This document shows positions 10,569 through 22,039 of a stretch of 64,000 nucleotides of DNA, piece by piece. Numbering within the stretch: position 1 is the first letter of the stretch; each line of letters starts with the position of its first letter. This stretch comes from Cryptomeria japonica (lineage: Eukaryota; Streptophyta; Pinopsida; Cupressales; Cupressaceae). The stretch spans positions 401,479,889 to 401,543,888 of the forward strand of contig NC_081408.1 in NCBI RefSeq assembly GCF_030272615.1, written 5' to 3'. The notes beneath the pieces were generated by a model, which saw only the letters and a program-made list of their open reading frames with translations, was not told the DNA's origin and did no database searches. The translations under genes and the position numbers were made by a program.

Positions 10569-13491
10569 ATGGAGGGTAATAGTTCCAAGGGAAAGAGGAA
10601 GGTCATAGAAGTCTCTGAAAGCACTTCTAAGAAGTCTAAAGGGGGAGAAGGTGCACTGAAACAAAAGTTGAACTAGGATATGATTGATCAATTGAGCTCA
10701 TCAAGAGCCAAGTCTCGGAGCTCAAAGGTCAACCTACCCATCCGTGACTAGTTAGAGGATGATTTCAAAGAAATTGGTGATGTATGGACTAGGATCAAAG
10801 GTCATGAATTATTCTTGTATCATTATACAAGGAGAAATAAGTCGGTCCCAATTTTAAACCCATGGATGACTAGATTGGGTAAGCTTGTAGTCCCTAACAT
10901 CTTTGTGAATGTCCAATTGATGAAAACATTGGCTAGGGCTTACAATGTTGCAAAAAGATATATTCAGTTACCAAATGGAGATGCTTTCATCCATATCTCA
11001 GTAGCCACCATCCAGGAGGTTTTTGGTCTAGGTTTTGAATCTAATATTCCTTTTTCTTTTCAGAAACTAGAGGAAGAATATACAAAGATGGACACCATGT
11101 ATAATGGGTGGAATTTGGCCATTCATAAGGCCAAAAAGGGAAAATTGAGAAAAGAGGACGGGCCCCCATTTGATATCAATATCTTCAGGCAGTATATGCA
11201 GTATACCTATATGGCGGGCCATCAAGTGGGAGTAGTTGAAGTCCCAGATATAGCTCGGATAAGACCTCTAGTCCTTGGTGTCAACACATAGATGCATGAG
11301 CCGAGACAATTTAACTATGCTACTTATATTGTTGAGAAAATACATAAGGTTTTCTTAAGCCTTCAAAATAACCCTGACAAATTTTTTAAGTTTTACTCTT
11401 TGTTGATGCATGTTGTCTTGTTTCATGGATGACTCAGGGGAATGTGACCTGAGGAGCTAAAGCTGAATATTCATGGTAAAGATGGAGAGGAGCAACATGT
11501 ACAGTTATGGTGGTCGTTGTGGGATTCACATTTCATGAGATCCCACTATATCAAGTTTGAAGAGTTTTTTGTGCAGCCTTTATTTAGAGCTTTTGAAGTG
11601 TCTTTTTATGGGTCTTTTTGGGAGGAAATCAAAAGATTCCTTAGACCCCATGAACATGGGGATACCAGAGTAAACCACAATTGGGGTGACTGGTGTGTGT
11701 GCCAGGACTTCACCTATGTTAGTTTTTTGGGGTTTAAAGGAGCTCCTTATCTGCTACTGAAGTCAGCACCTGATAGAATCGCTTACCTGGAGATTGTAAG
11801 GTAGATGAGTGTCTCAAATGCAATGCATTTTGGGGGTGCTCACAAGTAAGTTTTCTTTCCTGGGACCTTATATTTCACTGATTTCACTATTGTCTCCACA
11901 AAGGCATATGAGGTCATTGACAAGAGGTTGATAGAAGATTACAACCTCTATGAGCACACAGGTTAGAAGAACTATGACCCAGAGGGCTATATCCACCAGG
12001 GTAGGAAGAAGCAAAATCTAGGTGATTACTTTCATGAGCATGTAGAAGCCTGGGATATCTTCAGGAACAAGGAGTCTGAAGAGGCTATGCACATAGTCCA
12101 AAGTTTAGAACAGAAACTGGATGAGAAAAAGCAACGGCTGCAAGAAATAGGAGAGGAAGAAGAGGCAGGGATTGAGTCAGGAGAAAATGAAGCTATTTCA
12201 AGATTTAGGAGGCCTGAAAGGGAAGAAGAGCCTGAAGAATAGGACATAATTATTGCAAGGATAAATACAGATGTCAATGTTAGGCCAGAGGAGCATACCT
12301 CTTTTGTGTTTGATGATGAGTTCATCAAGTCAAAGTAATTCAAGTCCTTCTTGTATCACTTCAAAGGGAAAACGCTAAGAGAAGCAATGCTTGACATAAC
12401 ACTAGAGAATGAGGTAGAGATACTTAGGAAACTTAAGGAAGATATTGATGCAGAAGTGGAAAGAATGACTCCTCAAAGGGGAAGGAAGCTTCTTGTAGAG
12501 GCAGGGATTATCTTATTTCCAGGCTGAGATCTTAGTGTGTCCTTCTTTTTTGATATCCTGTTACATTCGAAGAAGAAGGATTTCAAATTGGACATTCAAG
12601 GTGTGAATGATATCTTCATTGGATCAAGATATGATCCAAATGATGAGGCTATGCATTTTTGGGCTCTTTATCCCCCAAATAAAAGGCCAAAGATCATAGA
12701 TGTGGACAAGACTTTTGGACACATGATGAAGTTGAAGGCTGGAGAGGTTTATCCCATGGTGACAGCAGATATGGGAGTTGATATCTCAAAATTAAACAAA
12801 GATACTGATGAAAGAAGAAGGAAAGTATAAATCATTATATTAAAAACTTTTGAGAAGTAGTGGCTAGCATGTACCCCAGATAGCAGACAAATCCAAACTG
12901 AAAAAGAGGTGTGAAGAACTATACAAGGAAAACAAAAAACTGAAGGAAAGAATACAGAGCATAAGGACAGACATAGCATGTGTCTTATTGACAAAATGAT
13001 TTGAAAATTTGCAAAAGGTATTGGAGGAATTCTGGACTGTTTACCAAAAAACCATGGATAACACATTATCGCACCAAAGGATCCTTAATAGGTTAAACAT
13101 GCTACTGCAGGATCAGACACTGAGTGACAAAAGGATCGATAAAGTCAAAAAGCTAATTGACACTCATCAAGAATTCACAACAGAATTAAATACTGAGGAT
13201 GAGGAGTGTAAAGGGATCGTCAATCATGGATTTCCAAGTGTAGTGGATGATGCAAGGGTCATGAAGGACAAGCACCAGTGGATTACTGAATGCAGATCTC
13301 TGCTCAGTTCAGCCCTTAGTGTTGCCCGTGTGGATGCATTGGACATGAATGAAATAGGGGAGCAAGTTGAAGGTTTTGTTACAGCAGAGATAGTAGTCAG
13401 AGATATTATCTTCAATGCTACTACATATAAAGAGGAAAAATATCTTCAGCATATCCAGAAATGTGGTCAGTGGCTAGATGGAAAAGGCTAA
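10569..13491 (+). pseudogene. U3-encoded protein of the giant LTR, copy B (about 970 codons, unknown family)
   Basis: From ATG at 10569 (MEGNSSKGKRKV) one frame runs to about 12830, then a small indel shifts it to the frame ending at 13491 (GQWLDGKG). Parts in order: basic Ser/Lys-rich N-terminus (residues 1-30); a globular region with LYHYTRRNKSVPILNPWMTR and IHISVATIQEVFGLGF (about 80-170); WDSHFMRSHYIKFEEFFV and HNWGDWCVCQDFTYVSFLGF (about 315-400); DKRLIEDYNLYEHTG; an acidic, coiled-coil-like stretch with EQKLDEKKQRLQEIGEEEE (about 515-545); EAMLDITLENEVEILRKLKE; and a C-terminal helical part with FWTVYQKTMDNTLSHQRIL and LLSSALSVARVDALDMNEIG. Stops are mostly CAG/CAA or TGG derivatives that remain sense in copies A or C. 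It is not gag, pol or env by any motif seen. A loose resemblance of FIHISVATIQEVFGL to plant mobile domain proteins is only a guess. Confidence 0.65.
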
Positions 13492-13611
13492 TCTATGTTA
13501 TTGTCATGTGTTTTAGCTATAGTAGTTAAAGAGGGATAGTTGGGAATATTGTTAGTCTCTATTTGTACAAATGAAAGGGTGTTTCCTTTCATTTATATCG
13601 TTTGAGTCATG

Positions 13612-13620
13612 TATATATAG
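13612..13620 (+). promoter_or_regulatory. TATA box of the giant LTR (copy B)
   Basis: TATATATAG lies 121 bp after the end of the U3 reading frame and about 870 bp before the LTR end. The equivalent in copy C is TATATATAA at 16619-16611 on the minus strand, in the same context (GAGTCA follows). This suggests transcription of the retroelement starts near 13640, so the reading frame lies in U3 and would be at the 3' end of genomic RNA. Confidence 0.6.
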
Positions 13621-14491
13621 AGAGTCATTTTGTAAAAAAAAAGGAACATAAGTAAGATTATGATCTTTTTAGATTATCTATTGGAACCTATAGTGTTATG
13701 TAAGATAAGTCTGTAGAAATGAAATCCATTTTGTGCAAACAAGTGTAATCATGAAGCATCTGTGAGTCTGTAGTTTTTGTACACCAATTGTTCCCAGAAA
13801 TCAATATACAAGGTCCGTTGTTTTCATCTTCAGATCATTTCATGTCATATGATATTAATGATTTAAAATATTTCAGATAAATATAAAGAAGATTTGTTGC
13901 AATGTTTTATCATCTGTTGGTATAGAGATAGCAGAATTTTTTTGGTTGTTCTCATAACATACATTGTGGATATTGCAGTAATAGTTTGTTTCTTCACACT
14001 GTCTCCAAAGATTACAAGTATTTGTCCATTAAGTGACATGTAAATTGTTAGATAAGGCATTGTTTTATTTCTAGTTTCTTGTGAATAGATTAAGTGTGCA
14101 CAAAGTCCTCACTGGAGAAATATATTACTAGTTTTTACTTGCCTTGTTCTTTCATAATTACTCTTAGTTCCAATAGCATTTTGTTATAACTTTTATTCAT
14201 ATTCAATTATACTCAAAATTAAAACAAGTTAAATGCATATCAATAAATCATAGTTGCAGGAAATTGTTTGCCAGTCCTGTAAATAGCTAGATTAAACAGT
14301 TTAAATTCACTATAAAGAAATATCTTTATGCTTTGGAGATTGGGGTATACCCACCTAGATCTAGTGGAGCTGAAAGTGCAGAGGAATTTGGTCTTCGACC
14401 ATTCCTGTTCGTTGGCCAAGGCTGATTGAGAAATCAGTAATAGATTTGGCAAAGCTCTCAAATTTCCAATCTGTGGTTTTTGGAACCAACA

Positions 14492-15509
14492 GATGAACAA
14501 ATAGTTTCATAAAAACATCTTCATGAGGGATTTCAAACTCTTCAATGGTATTTTTTACATTTATTACATGTCACTCTGTAGAATTAGTTCCATTTCCTGT
14601 GAATTTAGGAATAGCTGACCTTAAATCATTTGCAATCTGATTTGGATATCCAACTATCCCACTGAAATCCAACTATTTATACCTCTCAATGGTCATAGGT
14701 GGTCTGCAACCATAGTTGTTAATCTGATAGTTTCTATTTCCTCCATTATTACCATTGTTCCCATTGTTACCTCCACCATTATTGTTATTTCCACTTCGGT
14801 TGTCCCCATTACCATTGTTGCCATAGTTTCCATTATTACCATGATTTCCTCCATTACTTCTTACGTTGTTGATCTTATCTCTATTATTCCAGTTACCAGT
14901 AATTTCCCCACTATTATTTCTGCTTTCACCATTATTATTATTGTATTGTCTATAATTATACTGGTTTTTATTTACATGGTAGGCTATATTTTTCCTTTTG
15001 TCTCTTTTTTCATAATTATTATCCAAAACATCAGACAATGGATTATTATAGACCTTAAATGGTTGTTCCAATTTTCTCATGTGAGGAGGACTATACCTAG
15101 GGTTTTTTAGTCTACTTACTTCACCTCTTCCCTTCTCTTCTTCAACCCTGTTTGACTTAGGGCTTTGAATGGCATCTCTTTCTAATCCAAGTTTCTGCAA
15201 TACCCAATCCGGTTGTCTCTTAAGAGCCATCTCCATTTAAGTCATCCATTCTAAGAATAATTTCATCCAACTGCCTATCCTCTTGTTCCTCAGTAGTCGA
15301 GGTTTCATCATGACTACCTTTATTATCTTTTGTACTGAAGTTATAAAAAGGATTTTCATCCATATTTTCAAAATTATCACCAAATGGAGAACCATCCTCT
15401 CTATGAGGAAACTTCTTATAACCCCCAAATGCCATATTTGATACTGATTTTTTTTCTTTTTTCTTTTCTTTGGACTCAACTGAACAAGATTATCTTGTCC
15501 CTTGTGCAA
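14492..15509 (-). pseudogene. Element G gag, 5' part with Asn/Gly-rich domain
   Basis: The start is at 15435 (MAFGGYKKFPHREDGSPFGD) or in an overlapping frame from 15509; a frame change occurs at about 15236-15220, then EMALKRQPDWVLQKLGLE follows. Residues coded by about 14990-14710 form a low-complexity Asn/Gly-rich stretch (runs such as NNNNGGGNNGNNGNNGG). After two stops it continues IPKFTGNGTNSTE and NTIEEFEIPHEDVFMKLFVH, a gag capsid-like segment, and is cut at 14491 by the inserted LTR; the rest resumes at 8703. Gag forms the virus-like particle. The Asn/Gly-rich region is unusual for gag and resembles prion-like disordered domains. Confidence 0.75.
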
Positions 15510-15711
15510 AGACCTTCTCCCCTACATAAATCTTATTAACAAATTCCTAGGGGTTTCCCTTACTTTCTTGACATACCAATTATTACTCATATATTATATT
15601 AGAGTCTCCACCTCCTAAGAGGAATTATACTTTTATTAACCTTCTGGGCTCCTTCCTCCAGCAGAGTCTGAAACAAAACCACCAAAAATTCTGAATACTT
15701 CTTATTTCAAC
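15510..15711 (-). other. Short leader of element G
   Basis: About 200 bp between PBS and the gag frame. It includes a second partial copy of the PBS sequence context (CAGACTCTGCTGGAGGAAGG on the minus strand, near 15677-15658). No other feature is seen. Confidence 0.5.
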
Positions 15712-15729
15712 TCCCTAGCAGAGTCGCCA
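15712..15729 (-). other. Primer binding site of element G
   Basis: On the minus strand TGGCGACTCTGCTAGGGA begins three bases after the LTR end (spacer GAT). The TGGCGACTC... form starting with TGG (complement of tRNA CCA) is a common plant gypsy PBS, priming minus-strand cDNA synthesis. It fixes the orientation of the element and the 3' boundary of the 5' LTR. Confidence 0.85.
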
Positions 15730-16610
15730 ATCTATTGGTTCCCAAAACCACCGATTGGAAATCCAATAGCTTTGCCAAATCTCTTACTGATCTCTCAATC
15801 AACCTTGGCCAACAAACAAGAATGGTCAATGACCAAATTACTCTACACTTTAGGCTCCACTAGACCTTGGTGGGTATACCCCAATTTCCAAAGCATAAAG
15901 AGATTTCTTTATAGTCAATTTAAACTATTTAATCTAGTTGTTTATAGGGCTGGCAAACAATTTCCTGCAACTATGCTTTATTGATATGCTTTTAACTTGT
16001 TTTAATCTGAAAAACTTGAGTATAATTGAATATGAATAAAATTTGTAATAGAATACTGTTGGAACTTAGAATAATTATGAAGGAACAATGAGAGTAAAAA
16101 CTAGTAATGTTTTTCTCTGATGAGGACTTTATGTACACTTAATCTATCCACGAGAAACCAATAATAGACCAGTACCTTCTCTGACAATTTACATATCATT
16201 TAATGGATGGATATTTGTGATCTTTGGAGATAGTGTGAAGAAACATTATCGCTGCAATGACTCAATTTATGCTATAAAAAAAAAAAAACAATTCTATTAT
16301 CTTTATAACAATAGGTTGAAAAAAATTGCAACAAATCTTATTCAAATTTATCCAAAAGATTCTAAATCATCAACATCATATAACATAAAAAAATCTGAAC
16401 ATAAAAACAACAAATCTAGTATATTAATTTCTTGGAACAATGGGTGTACAAAAACTGCAGACTCCCAAATACTCTGTGATACATTTACTTGCACAAAATG
16501 GATTTTTCATTTCTACAGACCTGCCTTACATAACATTATTGGTCCCAATAGATAATCTAAAAGTAATAACAATTTCTTTCATTCTGTCCCTCTAGAATAC
16601 AAATGACTCT

Positions 16611-16619
16611 TTATATATA
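16611..16619 (-). promoter_or_regulatory. TATA box of the giant 5' LTR (copy C)
   Basis: TATATATAA on the minus strand, about 120 bp past the U3 frame and followed by AGAGTCA as in copy B. It is the likely promoter for element G genomic RNA. Confidence 0.6.
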
Positions 16620-16737
16620 CATAGATCAAAAGATATGAATGAAAGGACACACCCTTTCATTAGCCAAAACTAAGACTAACAAAAAACTAACTATCCCTCT
16701 TAACTGCTATAACTAAAACACATTACAATGACATAGA

Positions 16738-19668
16738 CTAACTCTTTCCATCCAGCCACTAACCACATTTCTGGATATGTTGAAGATATTTTTCCACTTT
16801 ATATGTGCAAGCGTTGAAGATAATATCTCTGATCGATATCTCTGTTGTAACAAAACCTTCAACCCGTTCCCCTGTTTCATTCATGTCCAACGCATATGCA
16901 TGGGCAACGCTAAGGGCTGAACTTAGTAGATACGTGCATTCGGTAATCCACTGGTGCTTGTCCTTAATGACCCTTGCATCATCCACTACACTTGGAAATC
17001 CATGATTGATGATCCCTTTGCACTCCTCATACTCGGTATTTAATTCTGTTGTGAATCCTTGATGAGTGTCAATTAGCTTTTTGACTTTATTGATCCTTTT
17101 GTCACTCAGTGTCTGATCCTGCAGTAGCATGTTTAACCTATCAAGGATCGTCTGCTGCGATAAAGTATTATCCATTATTTTCTAGCAAACAGTCTAGAAT
17201 TCCTCCAATACCTTCTGCAGATTTTCAAATCATTTTGACAATATGACACATATTGTGTCTGTCCTTATGCTTTGTATTCCTTCCTTCAACTTTTTATTTT
17301 CCCTGTGCAACTCTTCACACTTCTTCCTTAGCTTGGATTCATCTCCTATCTAGGGTACAGGCTGGACCCTACTTCTCAAAAGTTATTCATACAATGATTT
17401 ATACTTTCCTGCTTCTTTCATCAACATCTTCATCTGTGCTTTATTTAATTTTGAGATATCAACTCCCATATTTATCGTGACCATGGGATAAACCTCTCCA
17501 ACCTTCAACTTCATCATGTGTCCAGAAGTTTTGTCCACATCTATGATCTTTGGCCTTTTATTTGGGGGATAAAGAGCCCACAAATGCATAGCCTCATCAT
17601 CTGGATCATATCTTGATCTAATGAAGATGCCATTCACACCCTGAATGTCCAATTTGAATCCTTCTTCTCTGAATGCAATAGGATATCAAAAATAAAAGAT
17701 GCACTAAGCTCCCAGCCTGGAAAAAGGATGATACCCGCCTCTACTAGAAGCTTCCTTCCCCTTTGAGGGGTCATGCCTTCTACCTCTGCATCTATATCAG
17801 CCTTCATTTTCCTAAGTATCTCTGCCTCATTCTCTAGTGTGATATCATGCATTGCTTCTCTTAGCCTTTTTCCTTTAAAATGATACAGGAAGGACCTAAA
17901 TTCCTTTGATTTGATGAACTCATCATCCGACACAAAAGAGGTATGCTCCTCTAGCCTAACATCTACATTTGCATTTATCCTTGCAATAGTTATGTCATGT
18001 TCTTCAGGCTCTTCTTCCCTTTCAGGCCTCCTAAATCTTTAAATAGCTTCATTTTCTCCTGACTCTCTCTTTGCTGCTTCTTCATCTACTATCTCTTGTA
18101 GCCGTTGTATCTTCTCATCCAGTTTCCATTCGAAACCTTGGACTATCTGCATAGCCTCCTCAGACTCCTTGTTTCTGAAGATATCCCAGGCTTCTACATA
18201 CACATGAAAGTAATCACCCAAATTTTGTTTTTTCCTTCCCTGGTGGATATAGCCCTCAGGGTCATAGTTCTTTTGACCTGTGTGCTCATAGAGGTTGTAA
18301 TCTTCTATCAACCTCTTGTCAATGATCTCATATTCCTTTGTGGAGACAATTGTGAAATCACCAAAATGTAAGGTCCCGGGAAAGAAAACTTGCTTTTGAG
18401 CACCCCCAAAATGCATTGCATTTGAGACACTCATCTACCTTACAATCTCTAGGTAAGCAATTATGTCAGGTGCAGGCTTCGGTAGCACATAAGGAGCTCC
18501 TTCAAATCCAAAAACTCTAACATAGGTGAAGTCCTGGCACACATACCAGTCACCCCAACTATGGTTTGCTCTAGTATCCCCATGTTCATGGGTCTAAGGA
18601 ATCTTTTTATTTCCTTCAAAAATGACCCATCAAAAGACACTCCAAAAGCTCTGAATAAAGGTTGCACAAAAAACTCTTCAAACTTGATATAGTGGGATCT
18701 CATGAAATGTGAGTCCCACAATGACCACCATTACTGTACAGGTTGCTCCTCTCCATCTTTACCACGAATATTCAGCTTTAGCTCCTTAGGCCACATTCCC
18801 CTGAGTCATTCATAAAACAAGACAACATGCATCAATAAAGAGTAAAACTTAAAACATTTGTCAGGGTTATTTTGAAGGCTCAAGAAACCCTCATGTATTT
18901 TCTCAACAATATAAGTAGCATTGTCGAACTGTCTTGGCTCATGCATCTGTGTGTCGACAGCAAGGACCAGAGGTCCTATCCGAGCTATATCTAGGACTTC
19001 AACTCCTTCCACTTGACCGCCCTCCATATGGGTATACTGCATATACTACCTAAAGATATTGATATCAAATGGGGGCCCATCCTCTTCTGTCAATTTTCCC
19101 TTTTCGGCCTTATGAATGACCAAATTCCACCCATTGTACATGGTGTCCATATTTGTAAAATCTTCCTCTAGTTTCTCAAAAGACAAAGGAACATTAGATT
19201 CAAAACCTAGACCAAAAACCTCCTGGATGGTGGCTACTGAGATATGGATGAAAGCATCACCATTTGGTAGCTGAATACATCTTTATGTAGCATTGTAAGC
19301 CCTCGCCAATGTTTTCATCAATTGGATATTCACAAAGACGTTAGGGACTACAAGCTTACACAATTCATTCTTCCATGGGTTTGAAATTTGGGAAGGCTTA
19401 TTTATCCTTGTATAATGATACAAGAACAATTCATGCCTCTGATCCTGGTCTAGACAGCGCCAATTTCTTTGAAATTATCCTCTAACTAGTCACGGATGGG
19501 TAGGTTAACCTTTGATCTCCGGGATTTGGCTCGTGGTGAGCTCATTTGATCAATCATATCCTGGTTCAACTTTCATTTCGATGCACCTTCTCCCCCTTTA
19601 GACTTCTTAGAAGCCCTTTCAAAGAATTATGTGACCTTCCTCTTTCCCTTGGAACTAGAACCCTCCAT
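16738..19668 (-). pseudogene. U3-encoded protein of the giant LTR, copy C (about 976 codons, unknown family)
   Basis: The ATG at 19668-19666 and TAG at 16740-16738 span 2931 bp, an exact multiple of three, although stops and mutually compensating small indels break the frame. Legible parts are: 19042-18806 (LDIARIGPLVLAVDTQMHEP); 18721-18461 (WDSHFMRSHYIKFEEFFV); 18434-18039 (SVSNAMHFGGAQKQVFFPGT, IDKRLIEDYNLYEHTGQK, WKLDEKIQRLQEIVDEEAAK); 17933-17634 (MSDDEFIKSKEFRSFLYHF); 17652-17383; a Lys/Glu-rich helical piece (about 17340-17240); and 17175-16759 (DKRINKVKKLIDTH, KHQWITECTYLLSSALSVAH). At several sites where copy B has a stop this copy keeps Gln or Trp. It lies upstream of the LTR TATA box, in the element's sense direction. 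Function unknown. Confidence 0.65.
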
Positions 19669-20307
19669 GTTTGAATCTTTCAAGCTTTTTGTAGTTTGAT
19701 TCTCTATAGTTTAATTTTGCTTCAATCTCTCTGTTAACTTCAAACTGTTATGCAAAATCCCTGTACCAACTCTTCATATATGGATTTGATGGATTAAAAG
19801 CATTTACTCAATTGAAATCATGCTATGATTTGCCTCGTGTGAACACCAATCTACCTGTTCTCTGCATTTAATAATGGCGGGTCGATCCATTTGCAATCAG
19901 ATTTCACAATGGCTAATCGGCATAACTTTTCTGATAATTCAACCAGTTGGCGCCACTCATCCTTTCGATCAGCATAAGTCTCACTGATCACTTCACCTCT
20001 TGGCTATATTCTACTTTCACCTTTATATCACATCAGCATATGTCATTCTGATACACCCTCCTTAGTATTTTGTATCTCATTCGTTACAGTGGGTCACTTT
20101 ATCAGGTATCGGGATAACTTATTTTATGTTTCCCCGATGACCCGATGACATTTACTTCATGCTTGTGCTTCCTTTTTACTTCTCTGATCTATCGGCATAT
20201 GATTTCTCGATGAAACCTCCCTCTTGGTCATCGTGTTGCAAAGCTTATCGAGTATCGGGACTGTTAGGTCCTGGAAACAACTGAGTAGGGGGGGGGGGTG
20301 AATCAAA

Positions 20308-21983
20308 TCAAGAGCATTATTGGATTTTTCTGGAATACTTTTGAAACTAGTTCTAACTTGTTTTCCAAATTGACATTCCTTAAATATCGTATTCTGAGGT
20401 TTGACAATTTTAGGTAGATCTCTAACTGCCTTAGTAGTACTGATCTTTACCATGCAATCAAAGTTTACATGACAGAGTCTCTTATGTCATAACCAACTTT
20501 CATCTAAATGTGCAATCAAGCATGTCTTTTCACTGTTATTCAAATGAAAGATATTACCTCTAGTCCGATTACCATTTGCAATTTCCAAACCAGTTCTATT
20601 CATGATTTTGTATTTTCCATTTTTAAATTGTAACTAAAATCCTTTCTCAACTAATTAACCAACACTTAAAAGATTATGCTTTAATCCTTCAACATAGTAA
20701 ACATTGTTAGTGTTATGCTTACCATCAAGAGATATTATACCCTTACCTTTGATTGAATAGGCTTTGTCATCTCCAAATCTTACTAAACCTCCATTGTATT
20801 CTTGAAAGGTCAAGAATTTACCTTTGTCTCATGTCATATGATGTGAGCATCCTGAGTCAATGATCCATTCATCCTTTACTTCAACTTTAGCTGCTAGGGC
20901 TTGTTCTACCGATTGAATAGTAGGTGCTGGTTGATCTTCTGTTATAGCAACAAAAACCCATCCATTGTCTATCGGATCCTCATCAGAATCATCAGTCACA
21001 CCTTCATCAGCAATGTAACAAGATTTGTCTTTGTTCTTCTTAAATCTGTATCTCTGATATTCAGGATTAGGCTTGTATGTTCTTCTAGCTTCTTCGCTTA
21101 GTCTAGCATGTCTATGAGGGCATCTTGAAGCCATATGACCAATCTTATTGTAGTTAAAACATTTAAAGGGTGCTTTACCTTCATACTTACTTCCAATTGG
21201 ACCTTTAGGCATTTTCCTTGCAAATAGTGCTTCAAGTTCTTCAAGTTCTTCATTTTCTTTCCTGCTTTCTTCAAGTTCTCTTGCATAAAAGGCTTTCCAA
21301 TCAGATTTGTCAAATGATGGAGTAGATAATGTTGATGCTTTAAAGGCTAAATCTGTCTTTATAGTAGCAATAGGACCAAATTCTTCAATTTCAAAAGCTG
21401 AAAGTTTTCCAATCAATGTATCCCTAGTTACTGATGTATTAGGCATTGTTCTCAACTCATTTATAGCAGTAACCTTCATTTTATATGCCGGTGGAAATCC
21501 TCTTAAAAATTTTGAAACAATTTCATCCTCACTTAAGGTTCCTCCACAACATTTAATACCCAAAACAATTTCATTTACTCTTTCCATAAAAGCAGAAATC
21601 CTTTCATCTTCTTCCATTTTCAGATGTTCATACCTGACCCGGAAGCTTTCAAGTTTTGCAATTTTGACTATGGAATCTCCTTCATTCAATGTTTCCAAAT
21701 GATCCCAAATAGCTTTAGCAGTAGACCTATCTGATAATCCCATGATTTTTTGATCTAATAATGTGCTCAAAAGTGCTTATCTTGCTTTACAATCATTTTC
21801 CTCATCTTTAGCCAAGGTAGTTGGACTGGGCTGACCAGGTACAGCAGCAGTGTAACCTTTCTTTGTAACTTCCCAGGCATCTTTAACAATGCAATTTAGA
21901 TGTGTCTCCATTCTGATCTTCTATATGCCATAGTTGGTTCCATCAAGTTTAGGACTGTCCTTCCTGAAATAATTAGTAGACAT
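20308..21983 (-). pseudogene. Copia gag, protease start and GAG-pre-integrase remnant
   Basis: One frame (with stops) starts MSTNYFRKDSPKLDGTNYGI; a Trp codon is a stop in the position of the usual IWK motif. It then has LLDQKIMGLSDRSTAKAIWD, RISAFMERVNEIVLGIKCCG and LRGFPPAYKMKV of the UBN2-type gag domain. The zinc knuckle CFNYNKIGHMASRC has Tyr in place of the second Cys, which should abolish zinc binding. The protease active site DEWIIDSGCSHHMT follows. Further on come KHNLLSVGQL-like and CHVNFDCMVKISTTKAV segments of the GAG-pre-integrase domain, up to NNALDLIH, where the frame runs into the LTR remnant. Confidence 0.85.
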
Positions 21984-22024
21984 TGGATCTCCTCAAGTGG
22001 TTAAACTTTTGCAAAAGAGGACTA

Positions 22025-22037
22025 GGCTTTGATACCA
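22025..22037 (-). other. Copia primer binding site
   Basis: TGGTATCAAAGCC on the minus strand lies two bases after the LTR end. It is the initiator-Met tRNA type PBS usual in plant copia elements (commonly TGGTATCAGAGC). Confidence 0.8.
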
Positions 22038-22039
22038 AT

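Larger units (their letters stand above)
8704..14491 (+). mobile_element. Solo LTR of the element G family inserted in gag of element G (copy B)
   Basis: It starts TGTTAGCACA and ends GGAACCAACA, the canonical TG...CA ends, and is 5788 bp. It is the reverse complement of the 5' LTR 15733-24275 (minus the copia insertion). No PBS, gag or pol follows in plus orientation: both flanks are the disrupted minus-strand gag gene. That is the expected structure after LTR-LTR recombination removes an inserted element. The adjoining 5-mers are CATTG (left) and GATGA (right), which do not match, so a TSD is not visible. Its order is module array (about 9120-10270), U3 reading frame (10569-13491), TATA box (13612-13620) and R-U5. 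Confidence 0.87.

Noticed and set aside
14841-15110. Ile-rich plus-strand open frame
   Set aside because: It is the antisense shadow of the Asn/Gly-rich gag segment.
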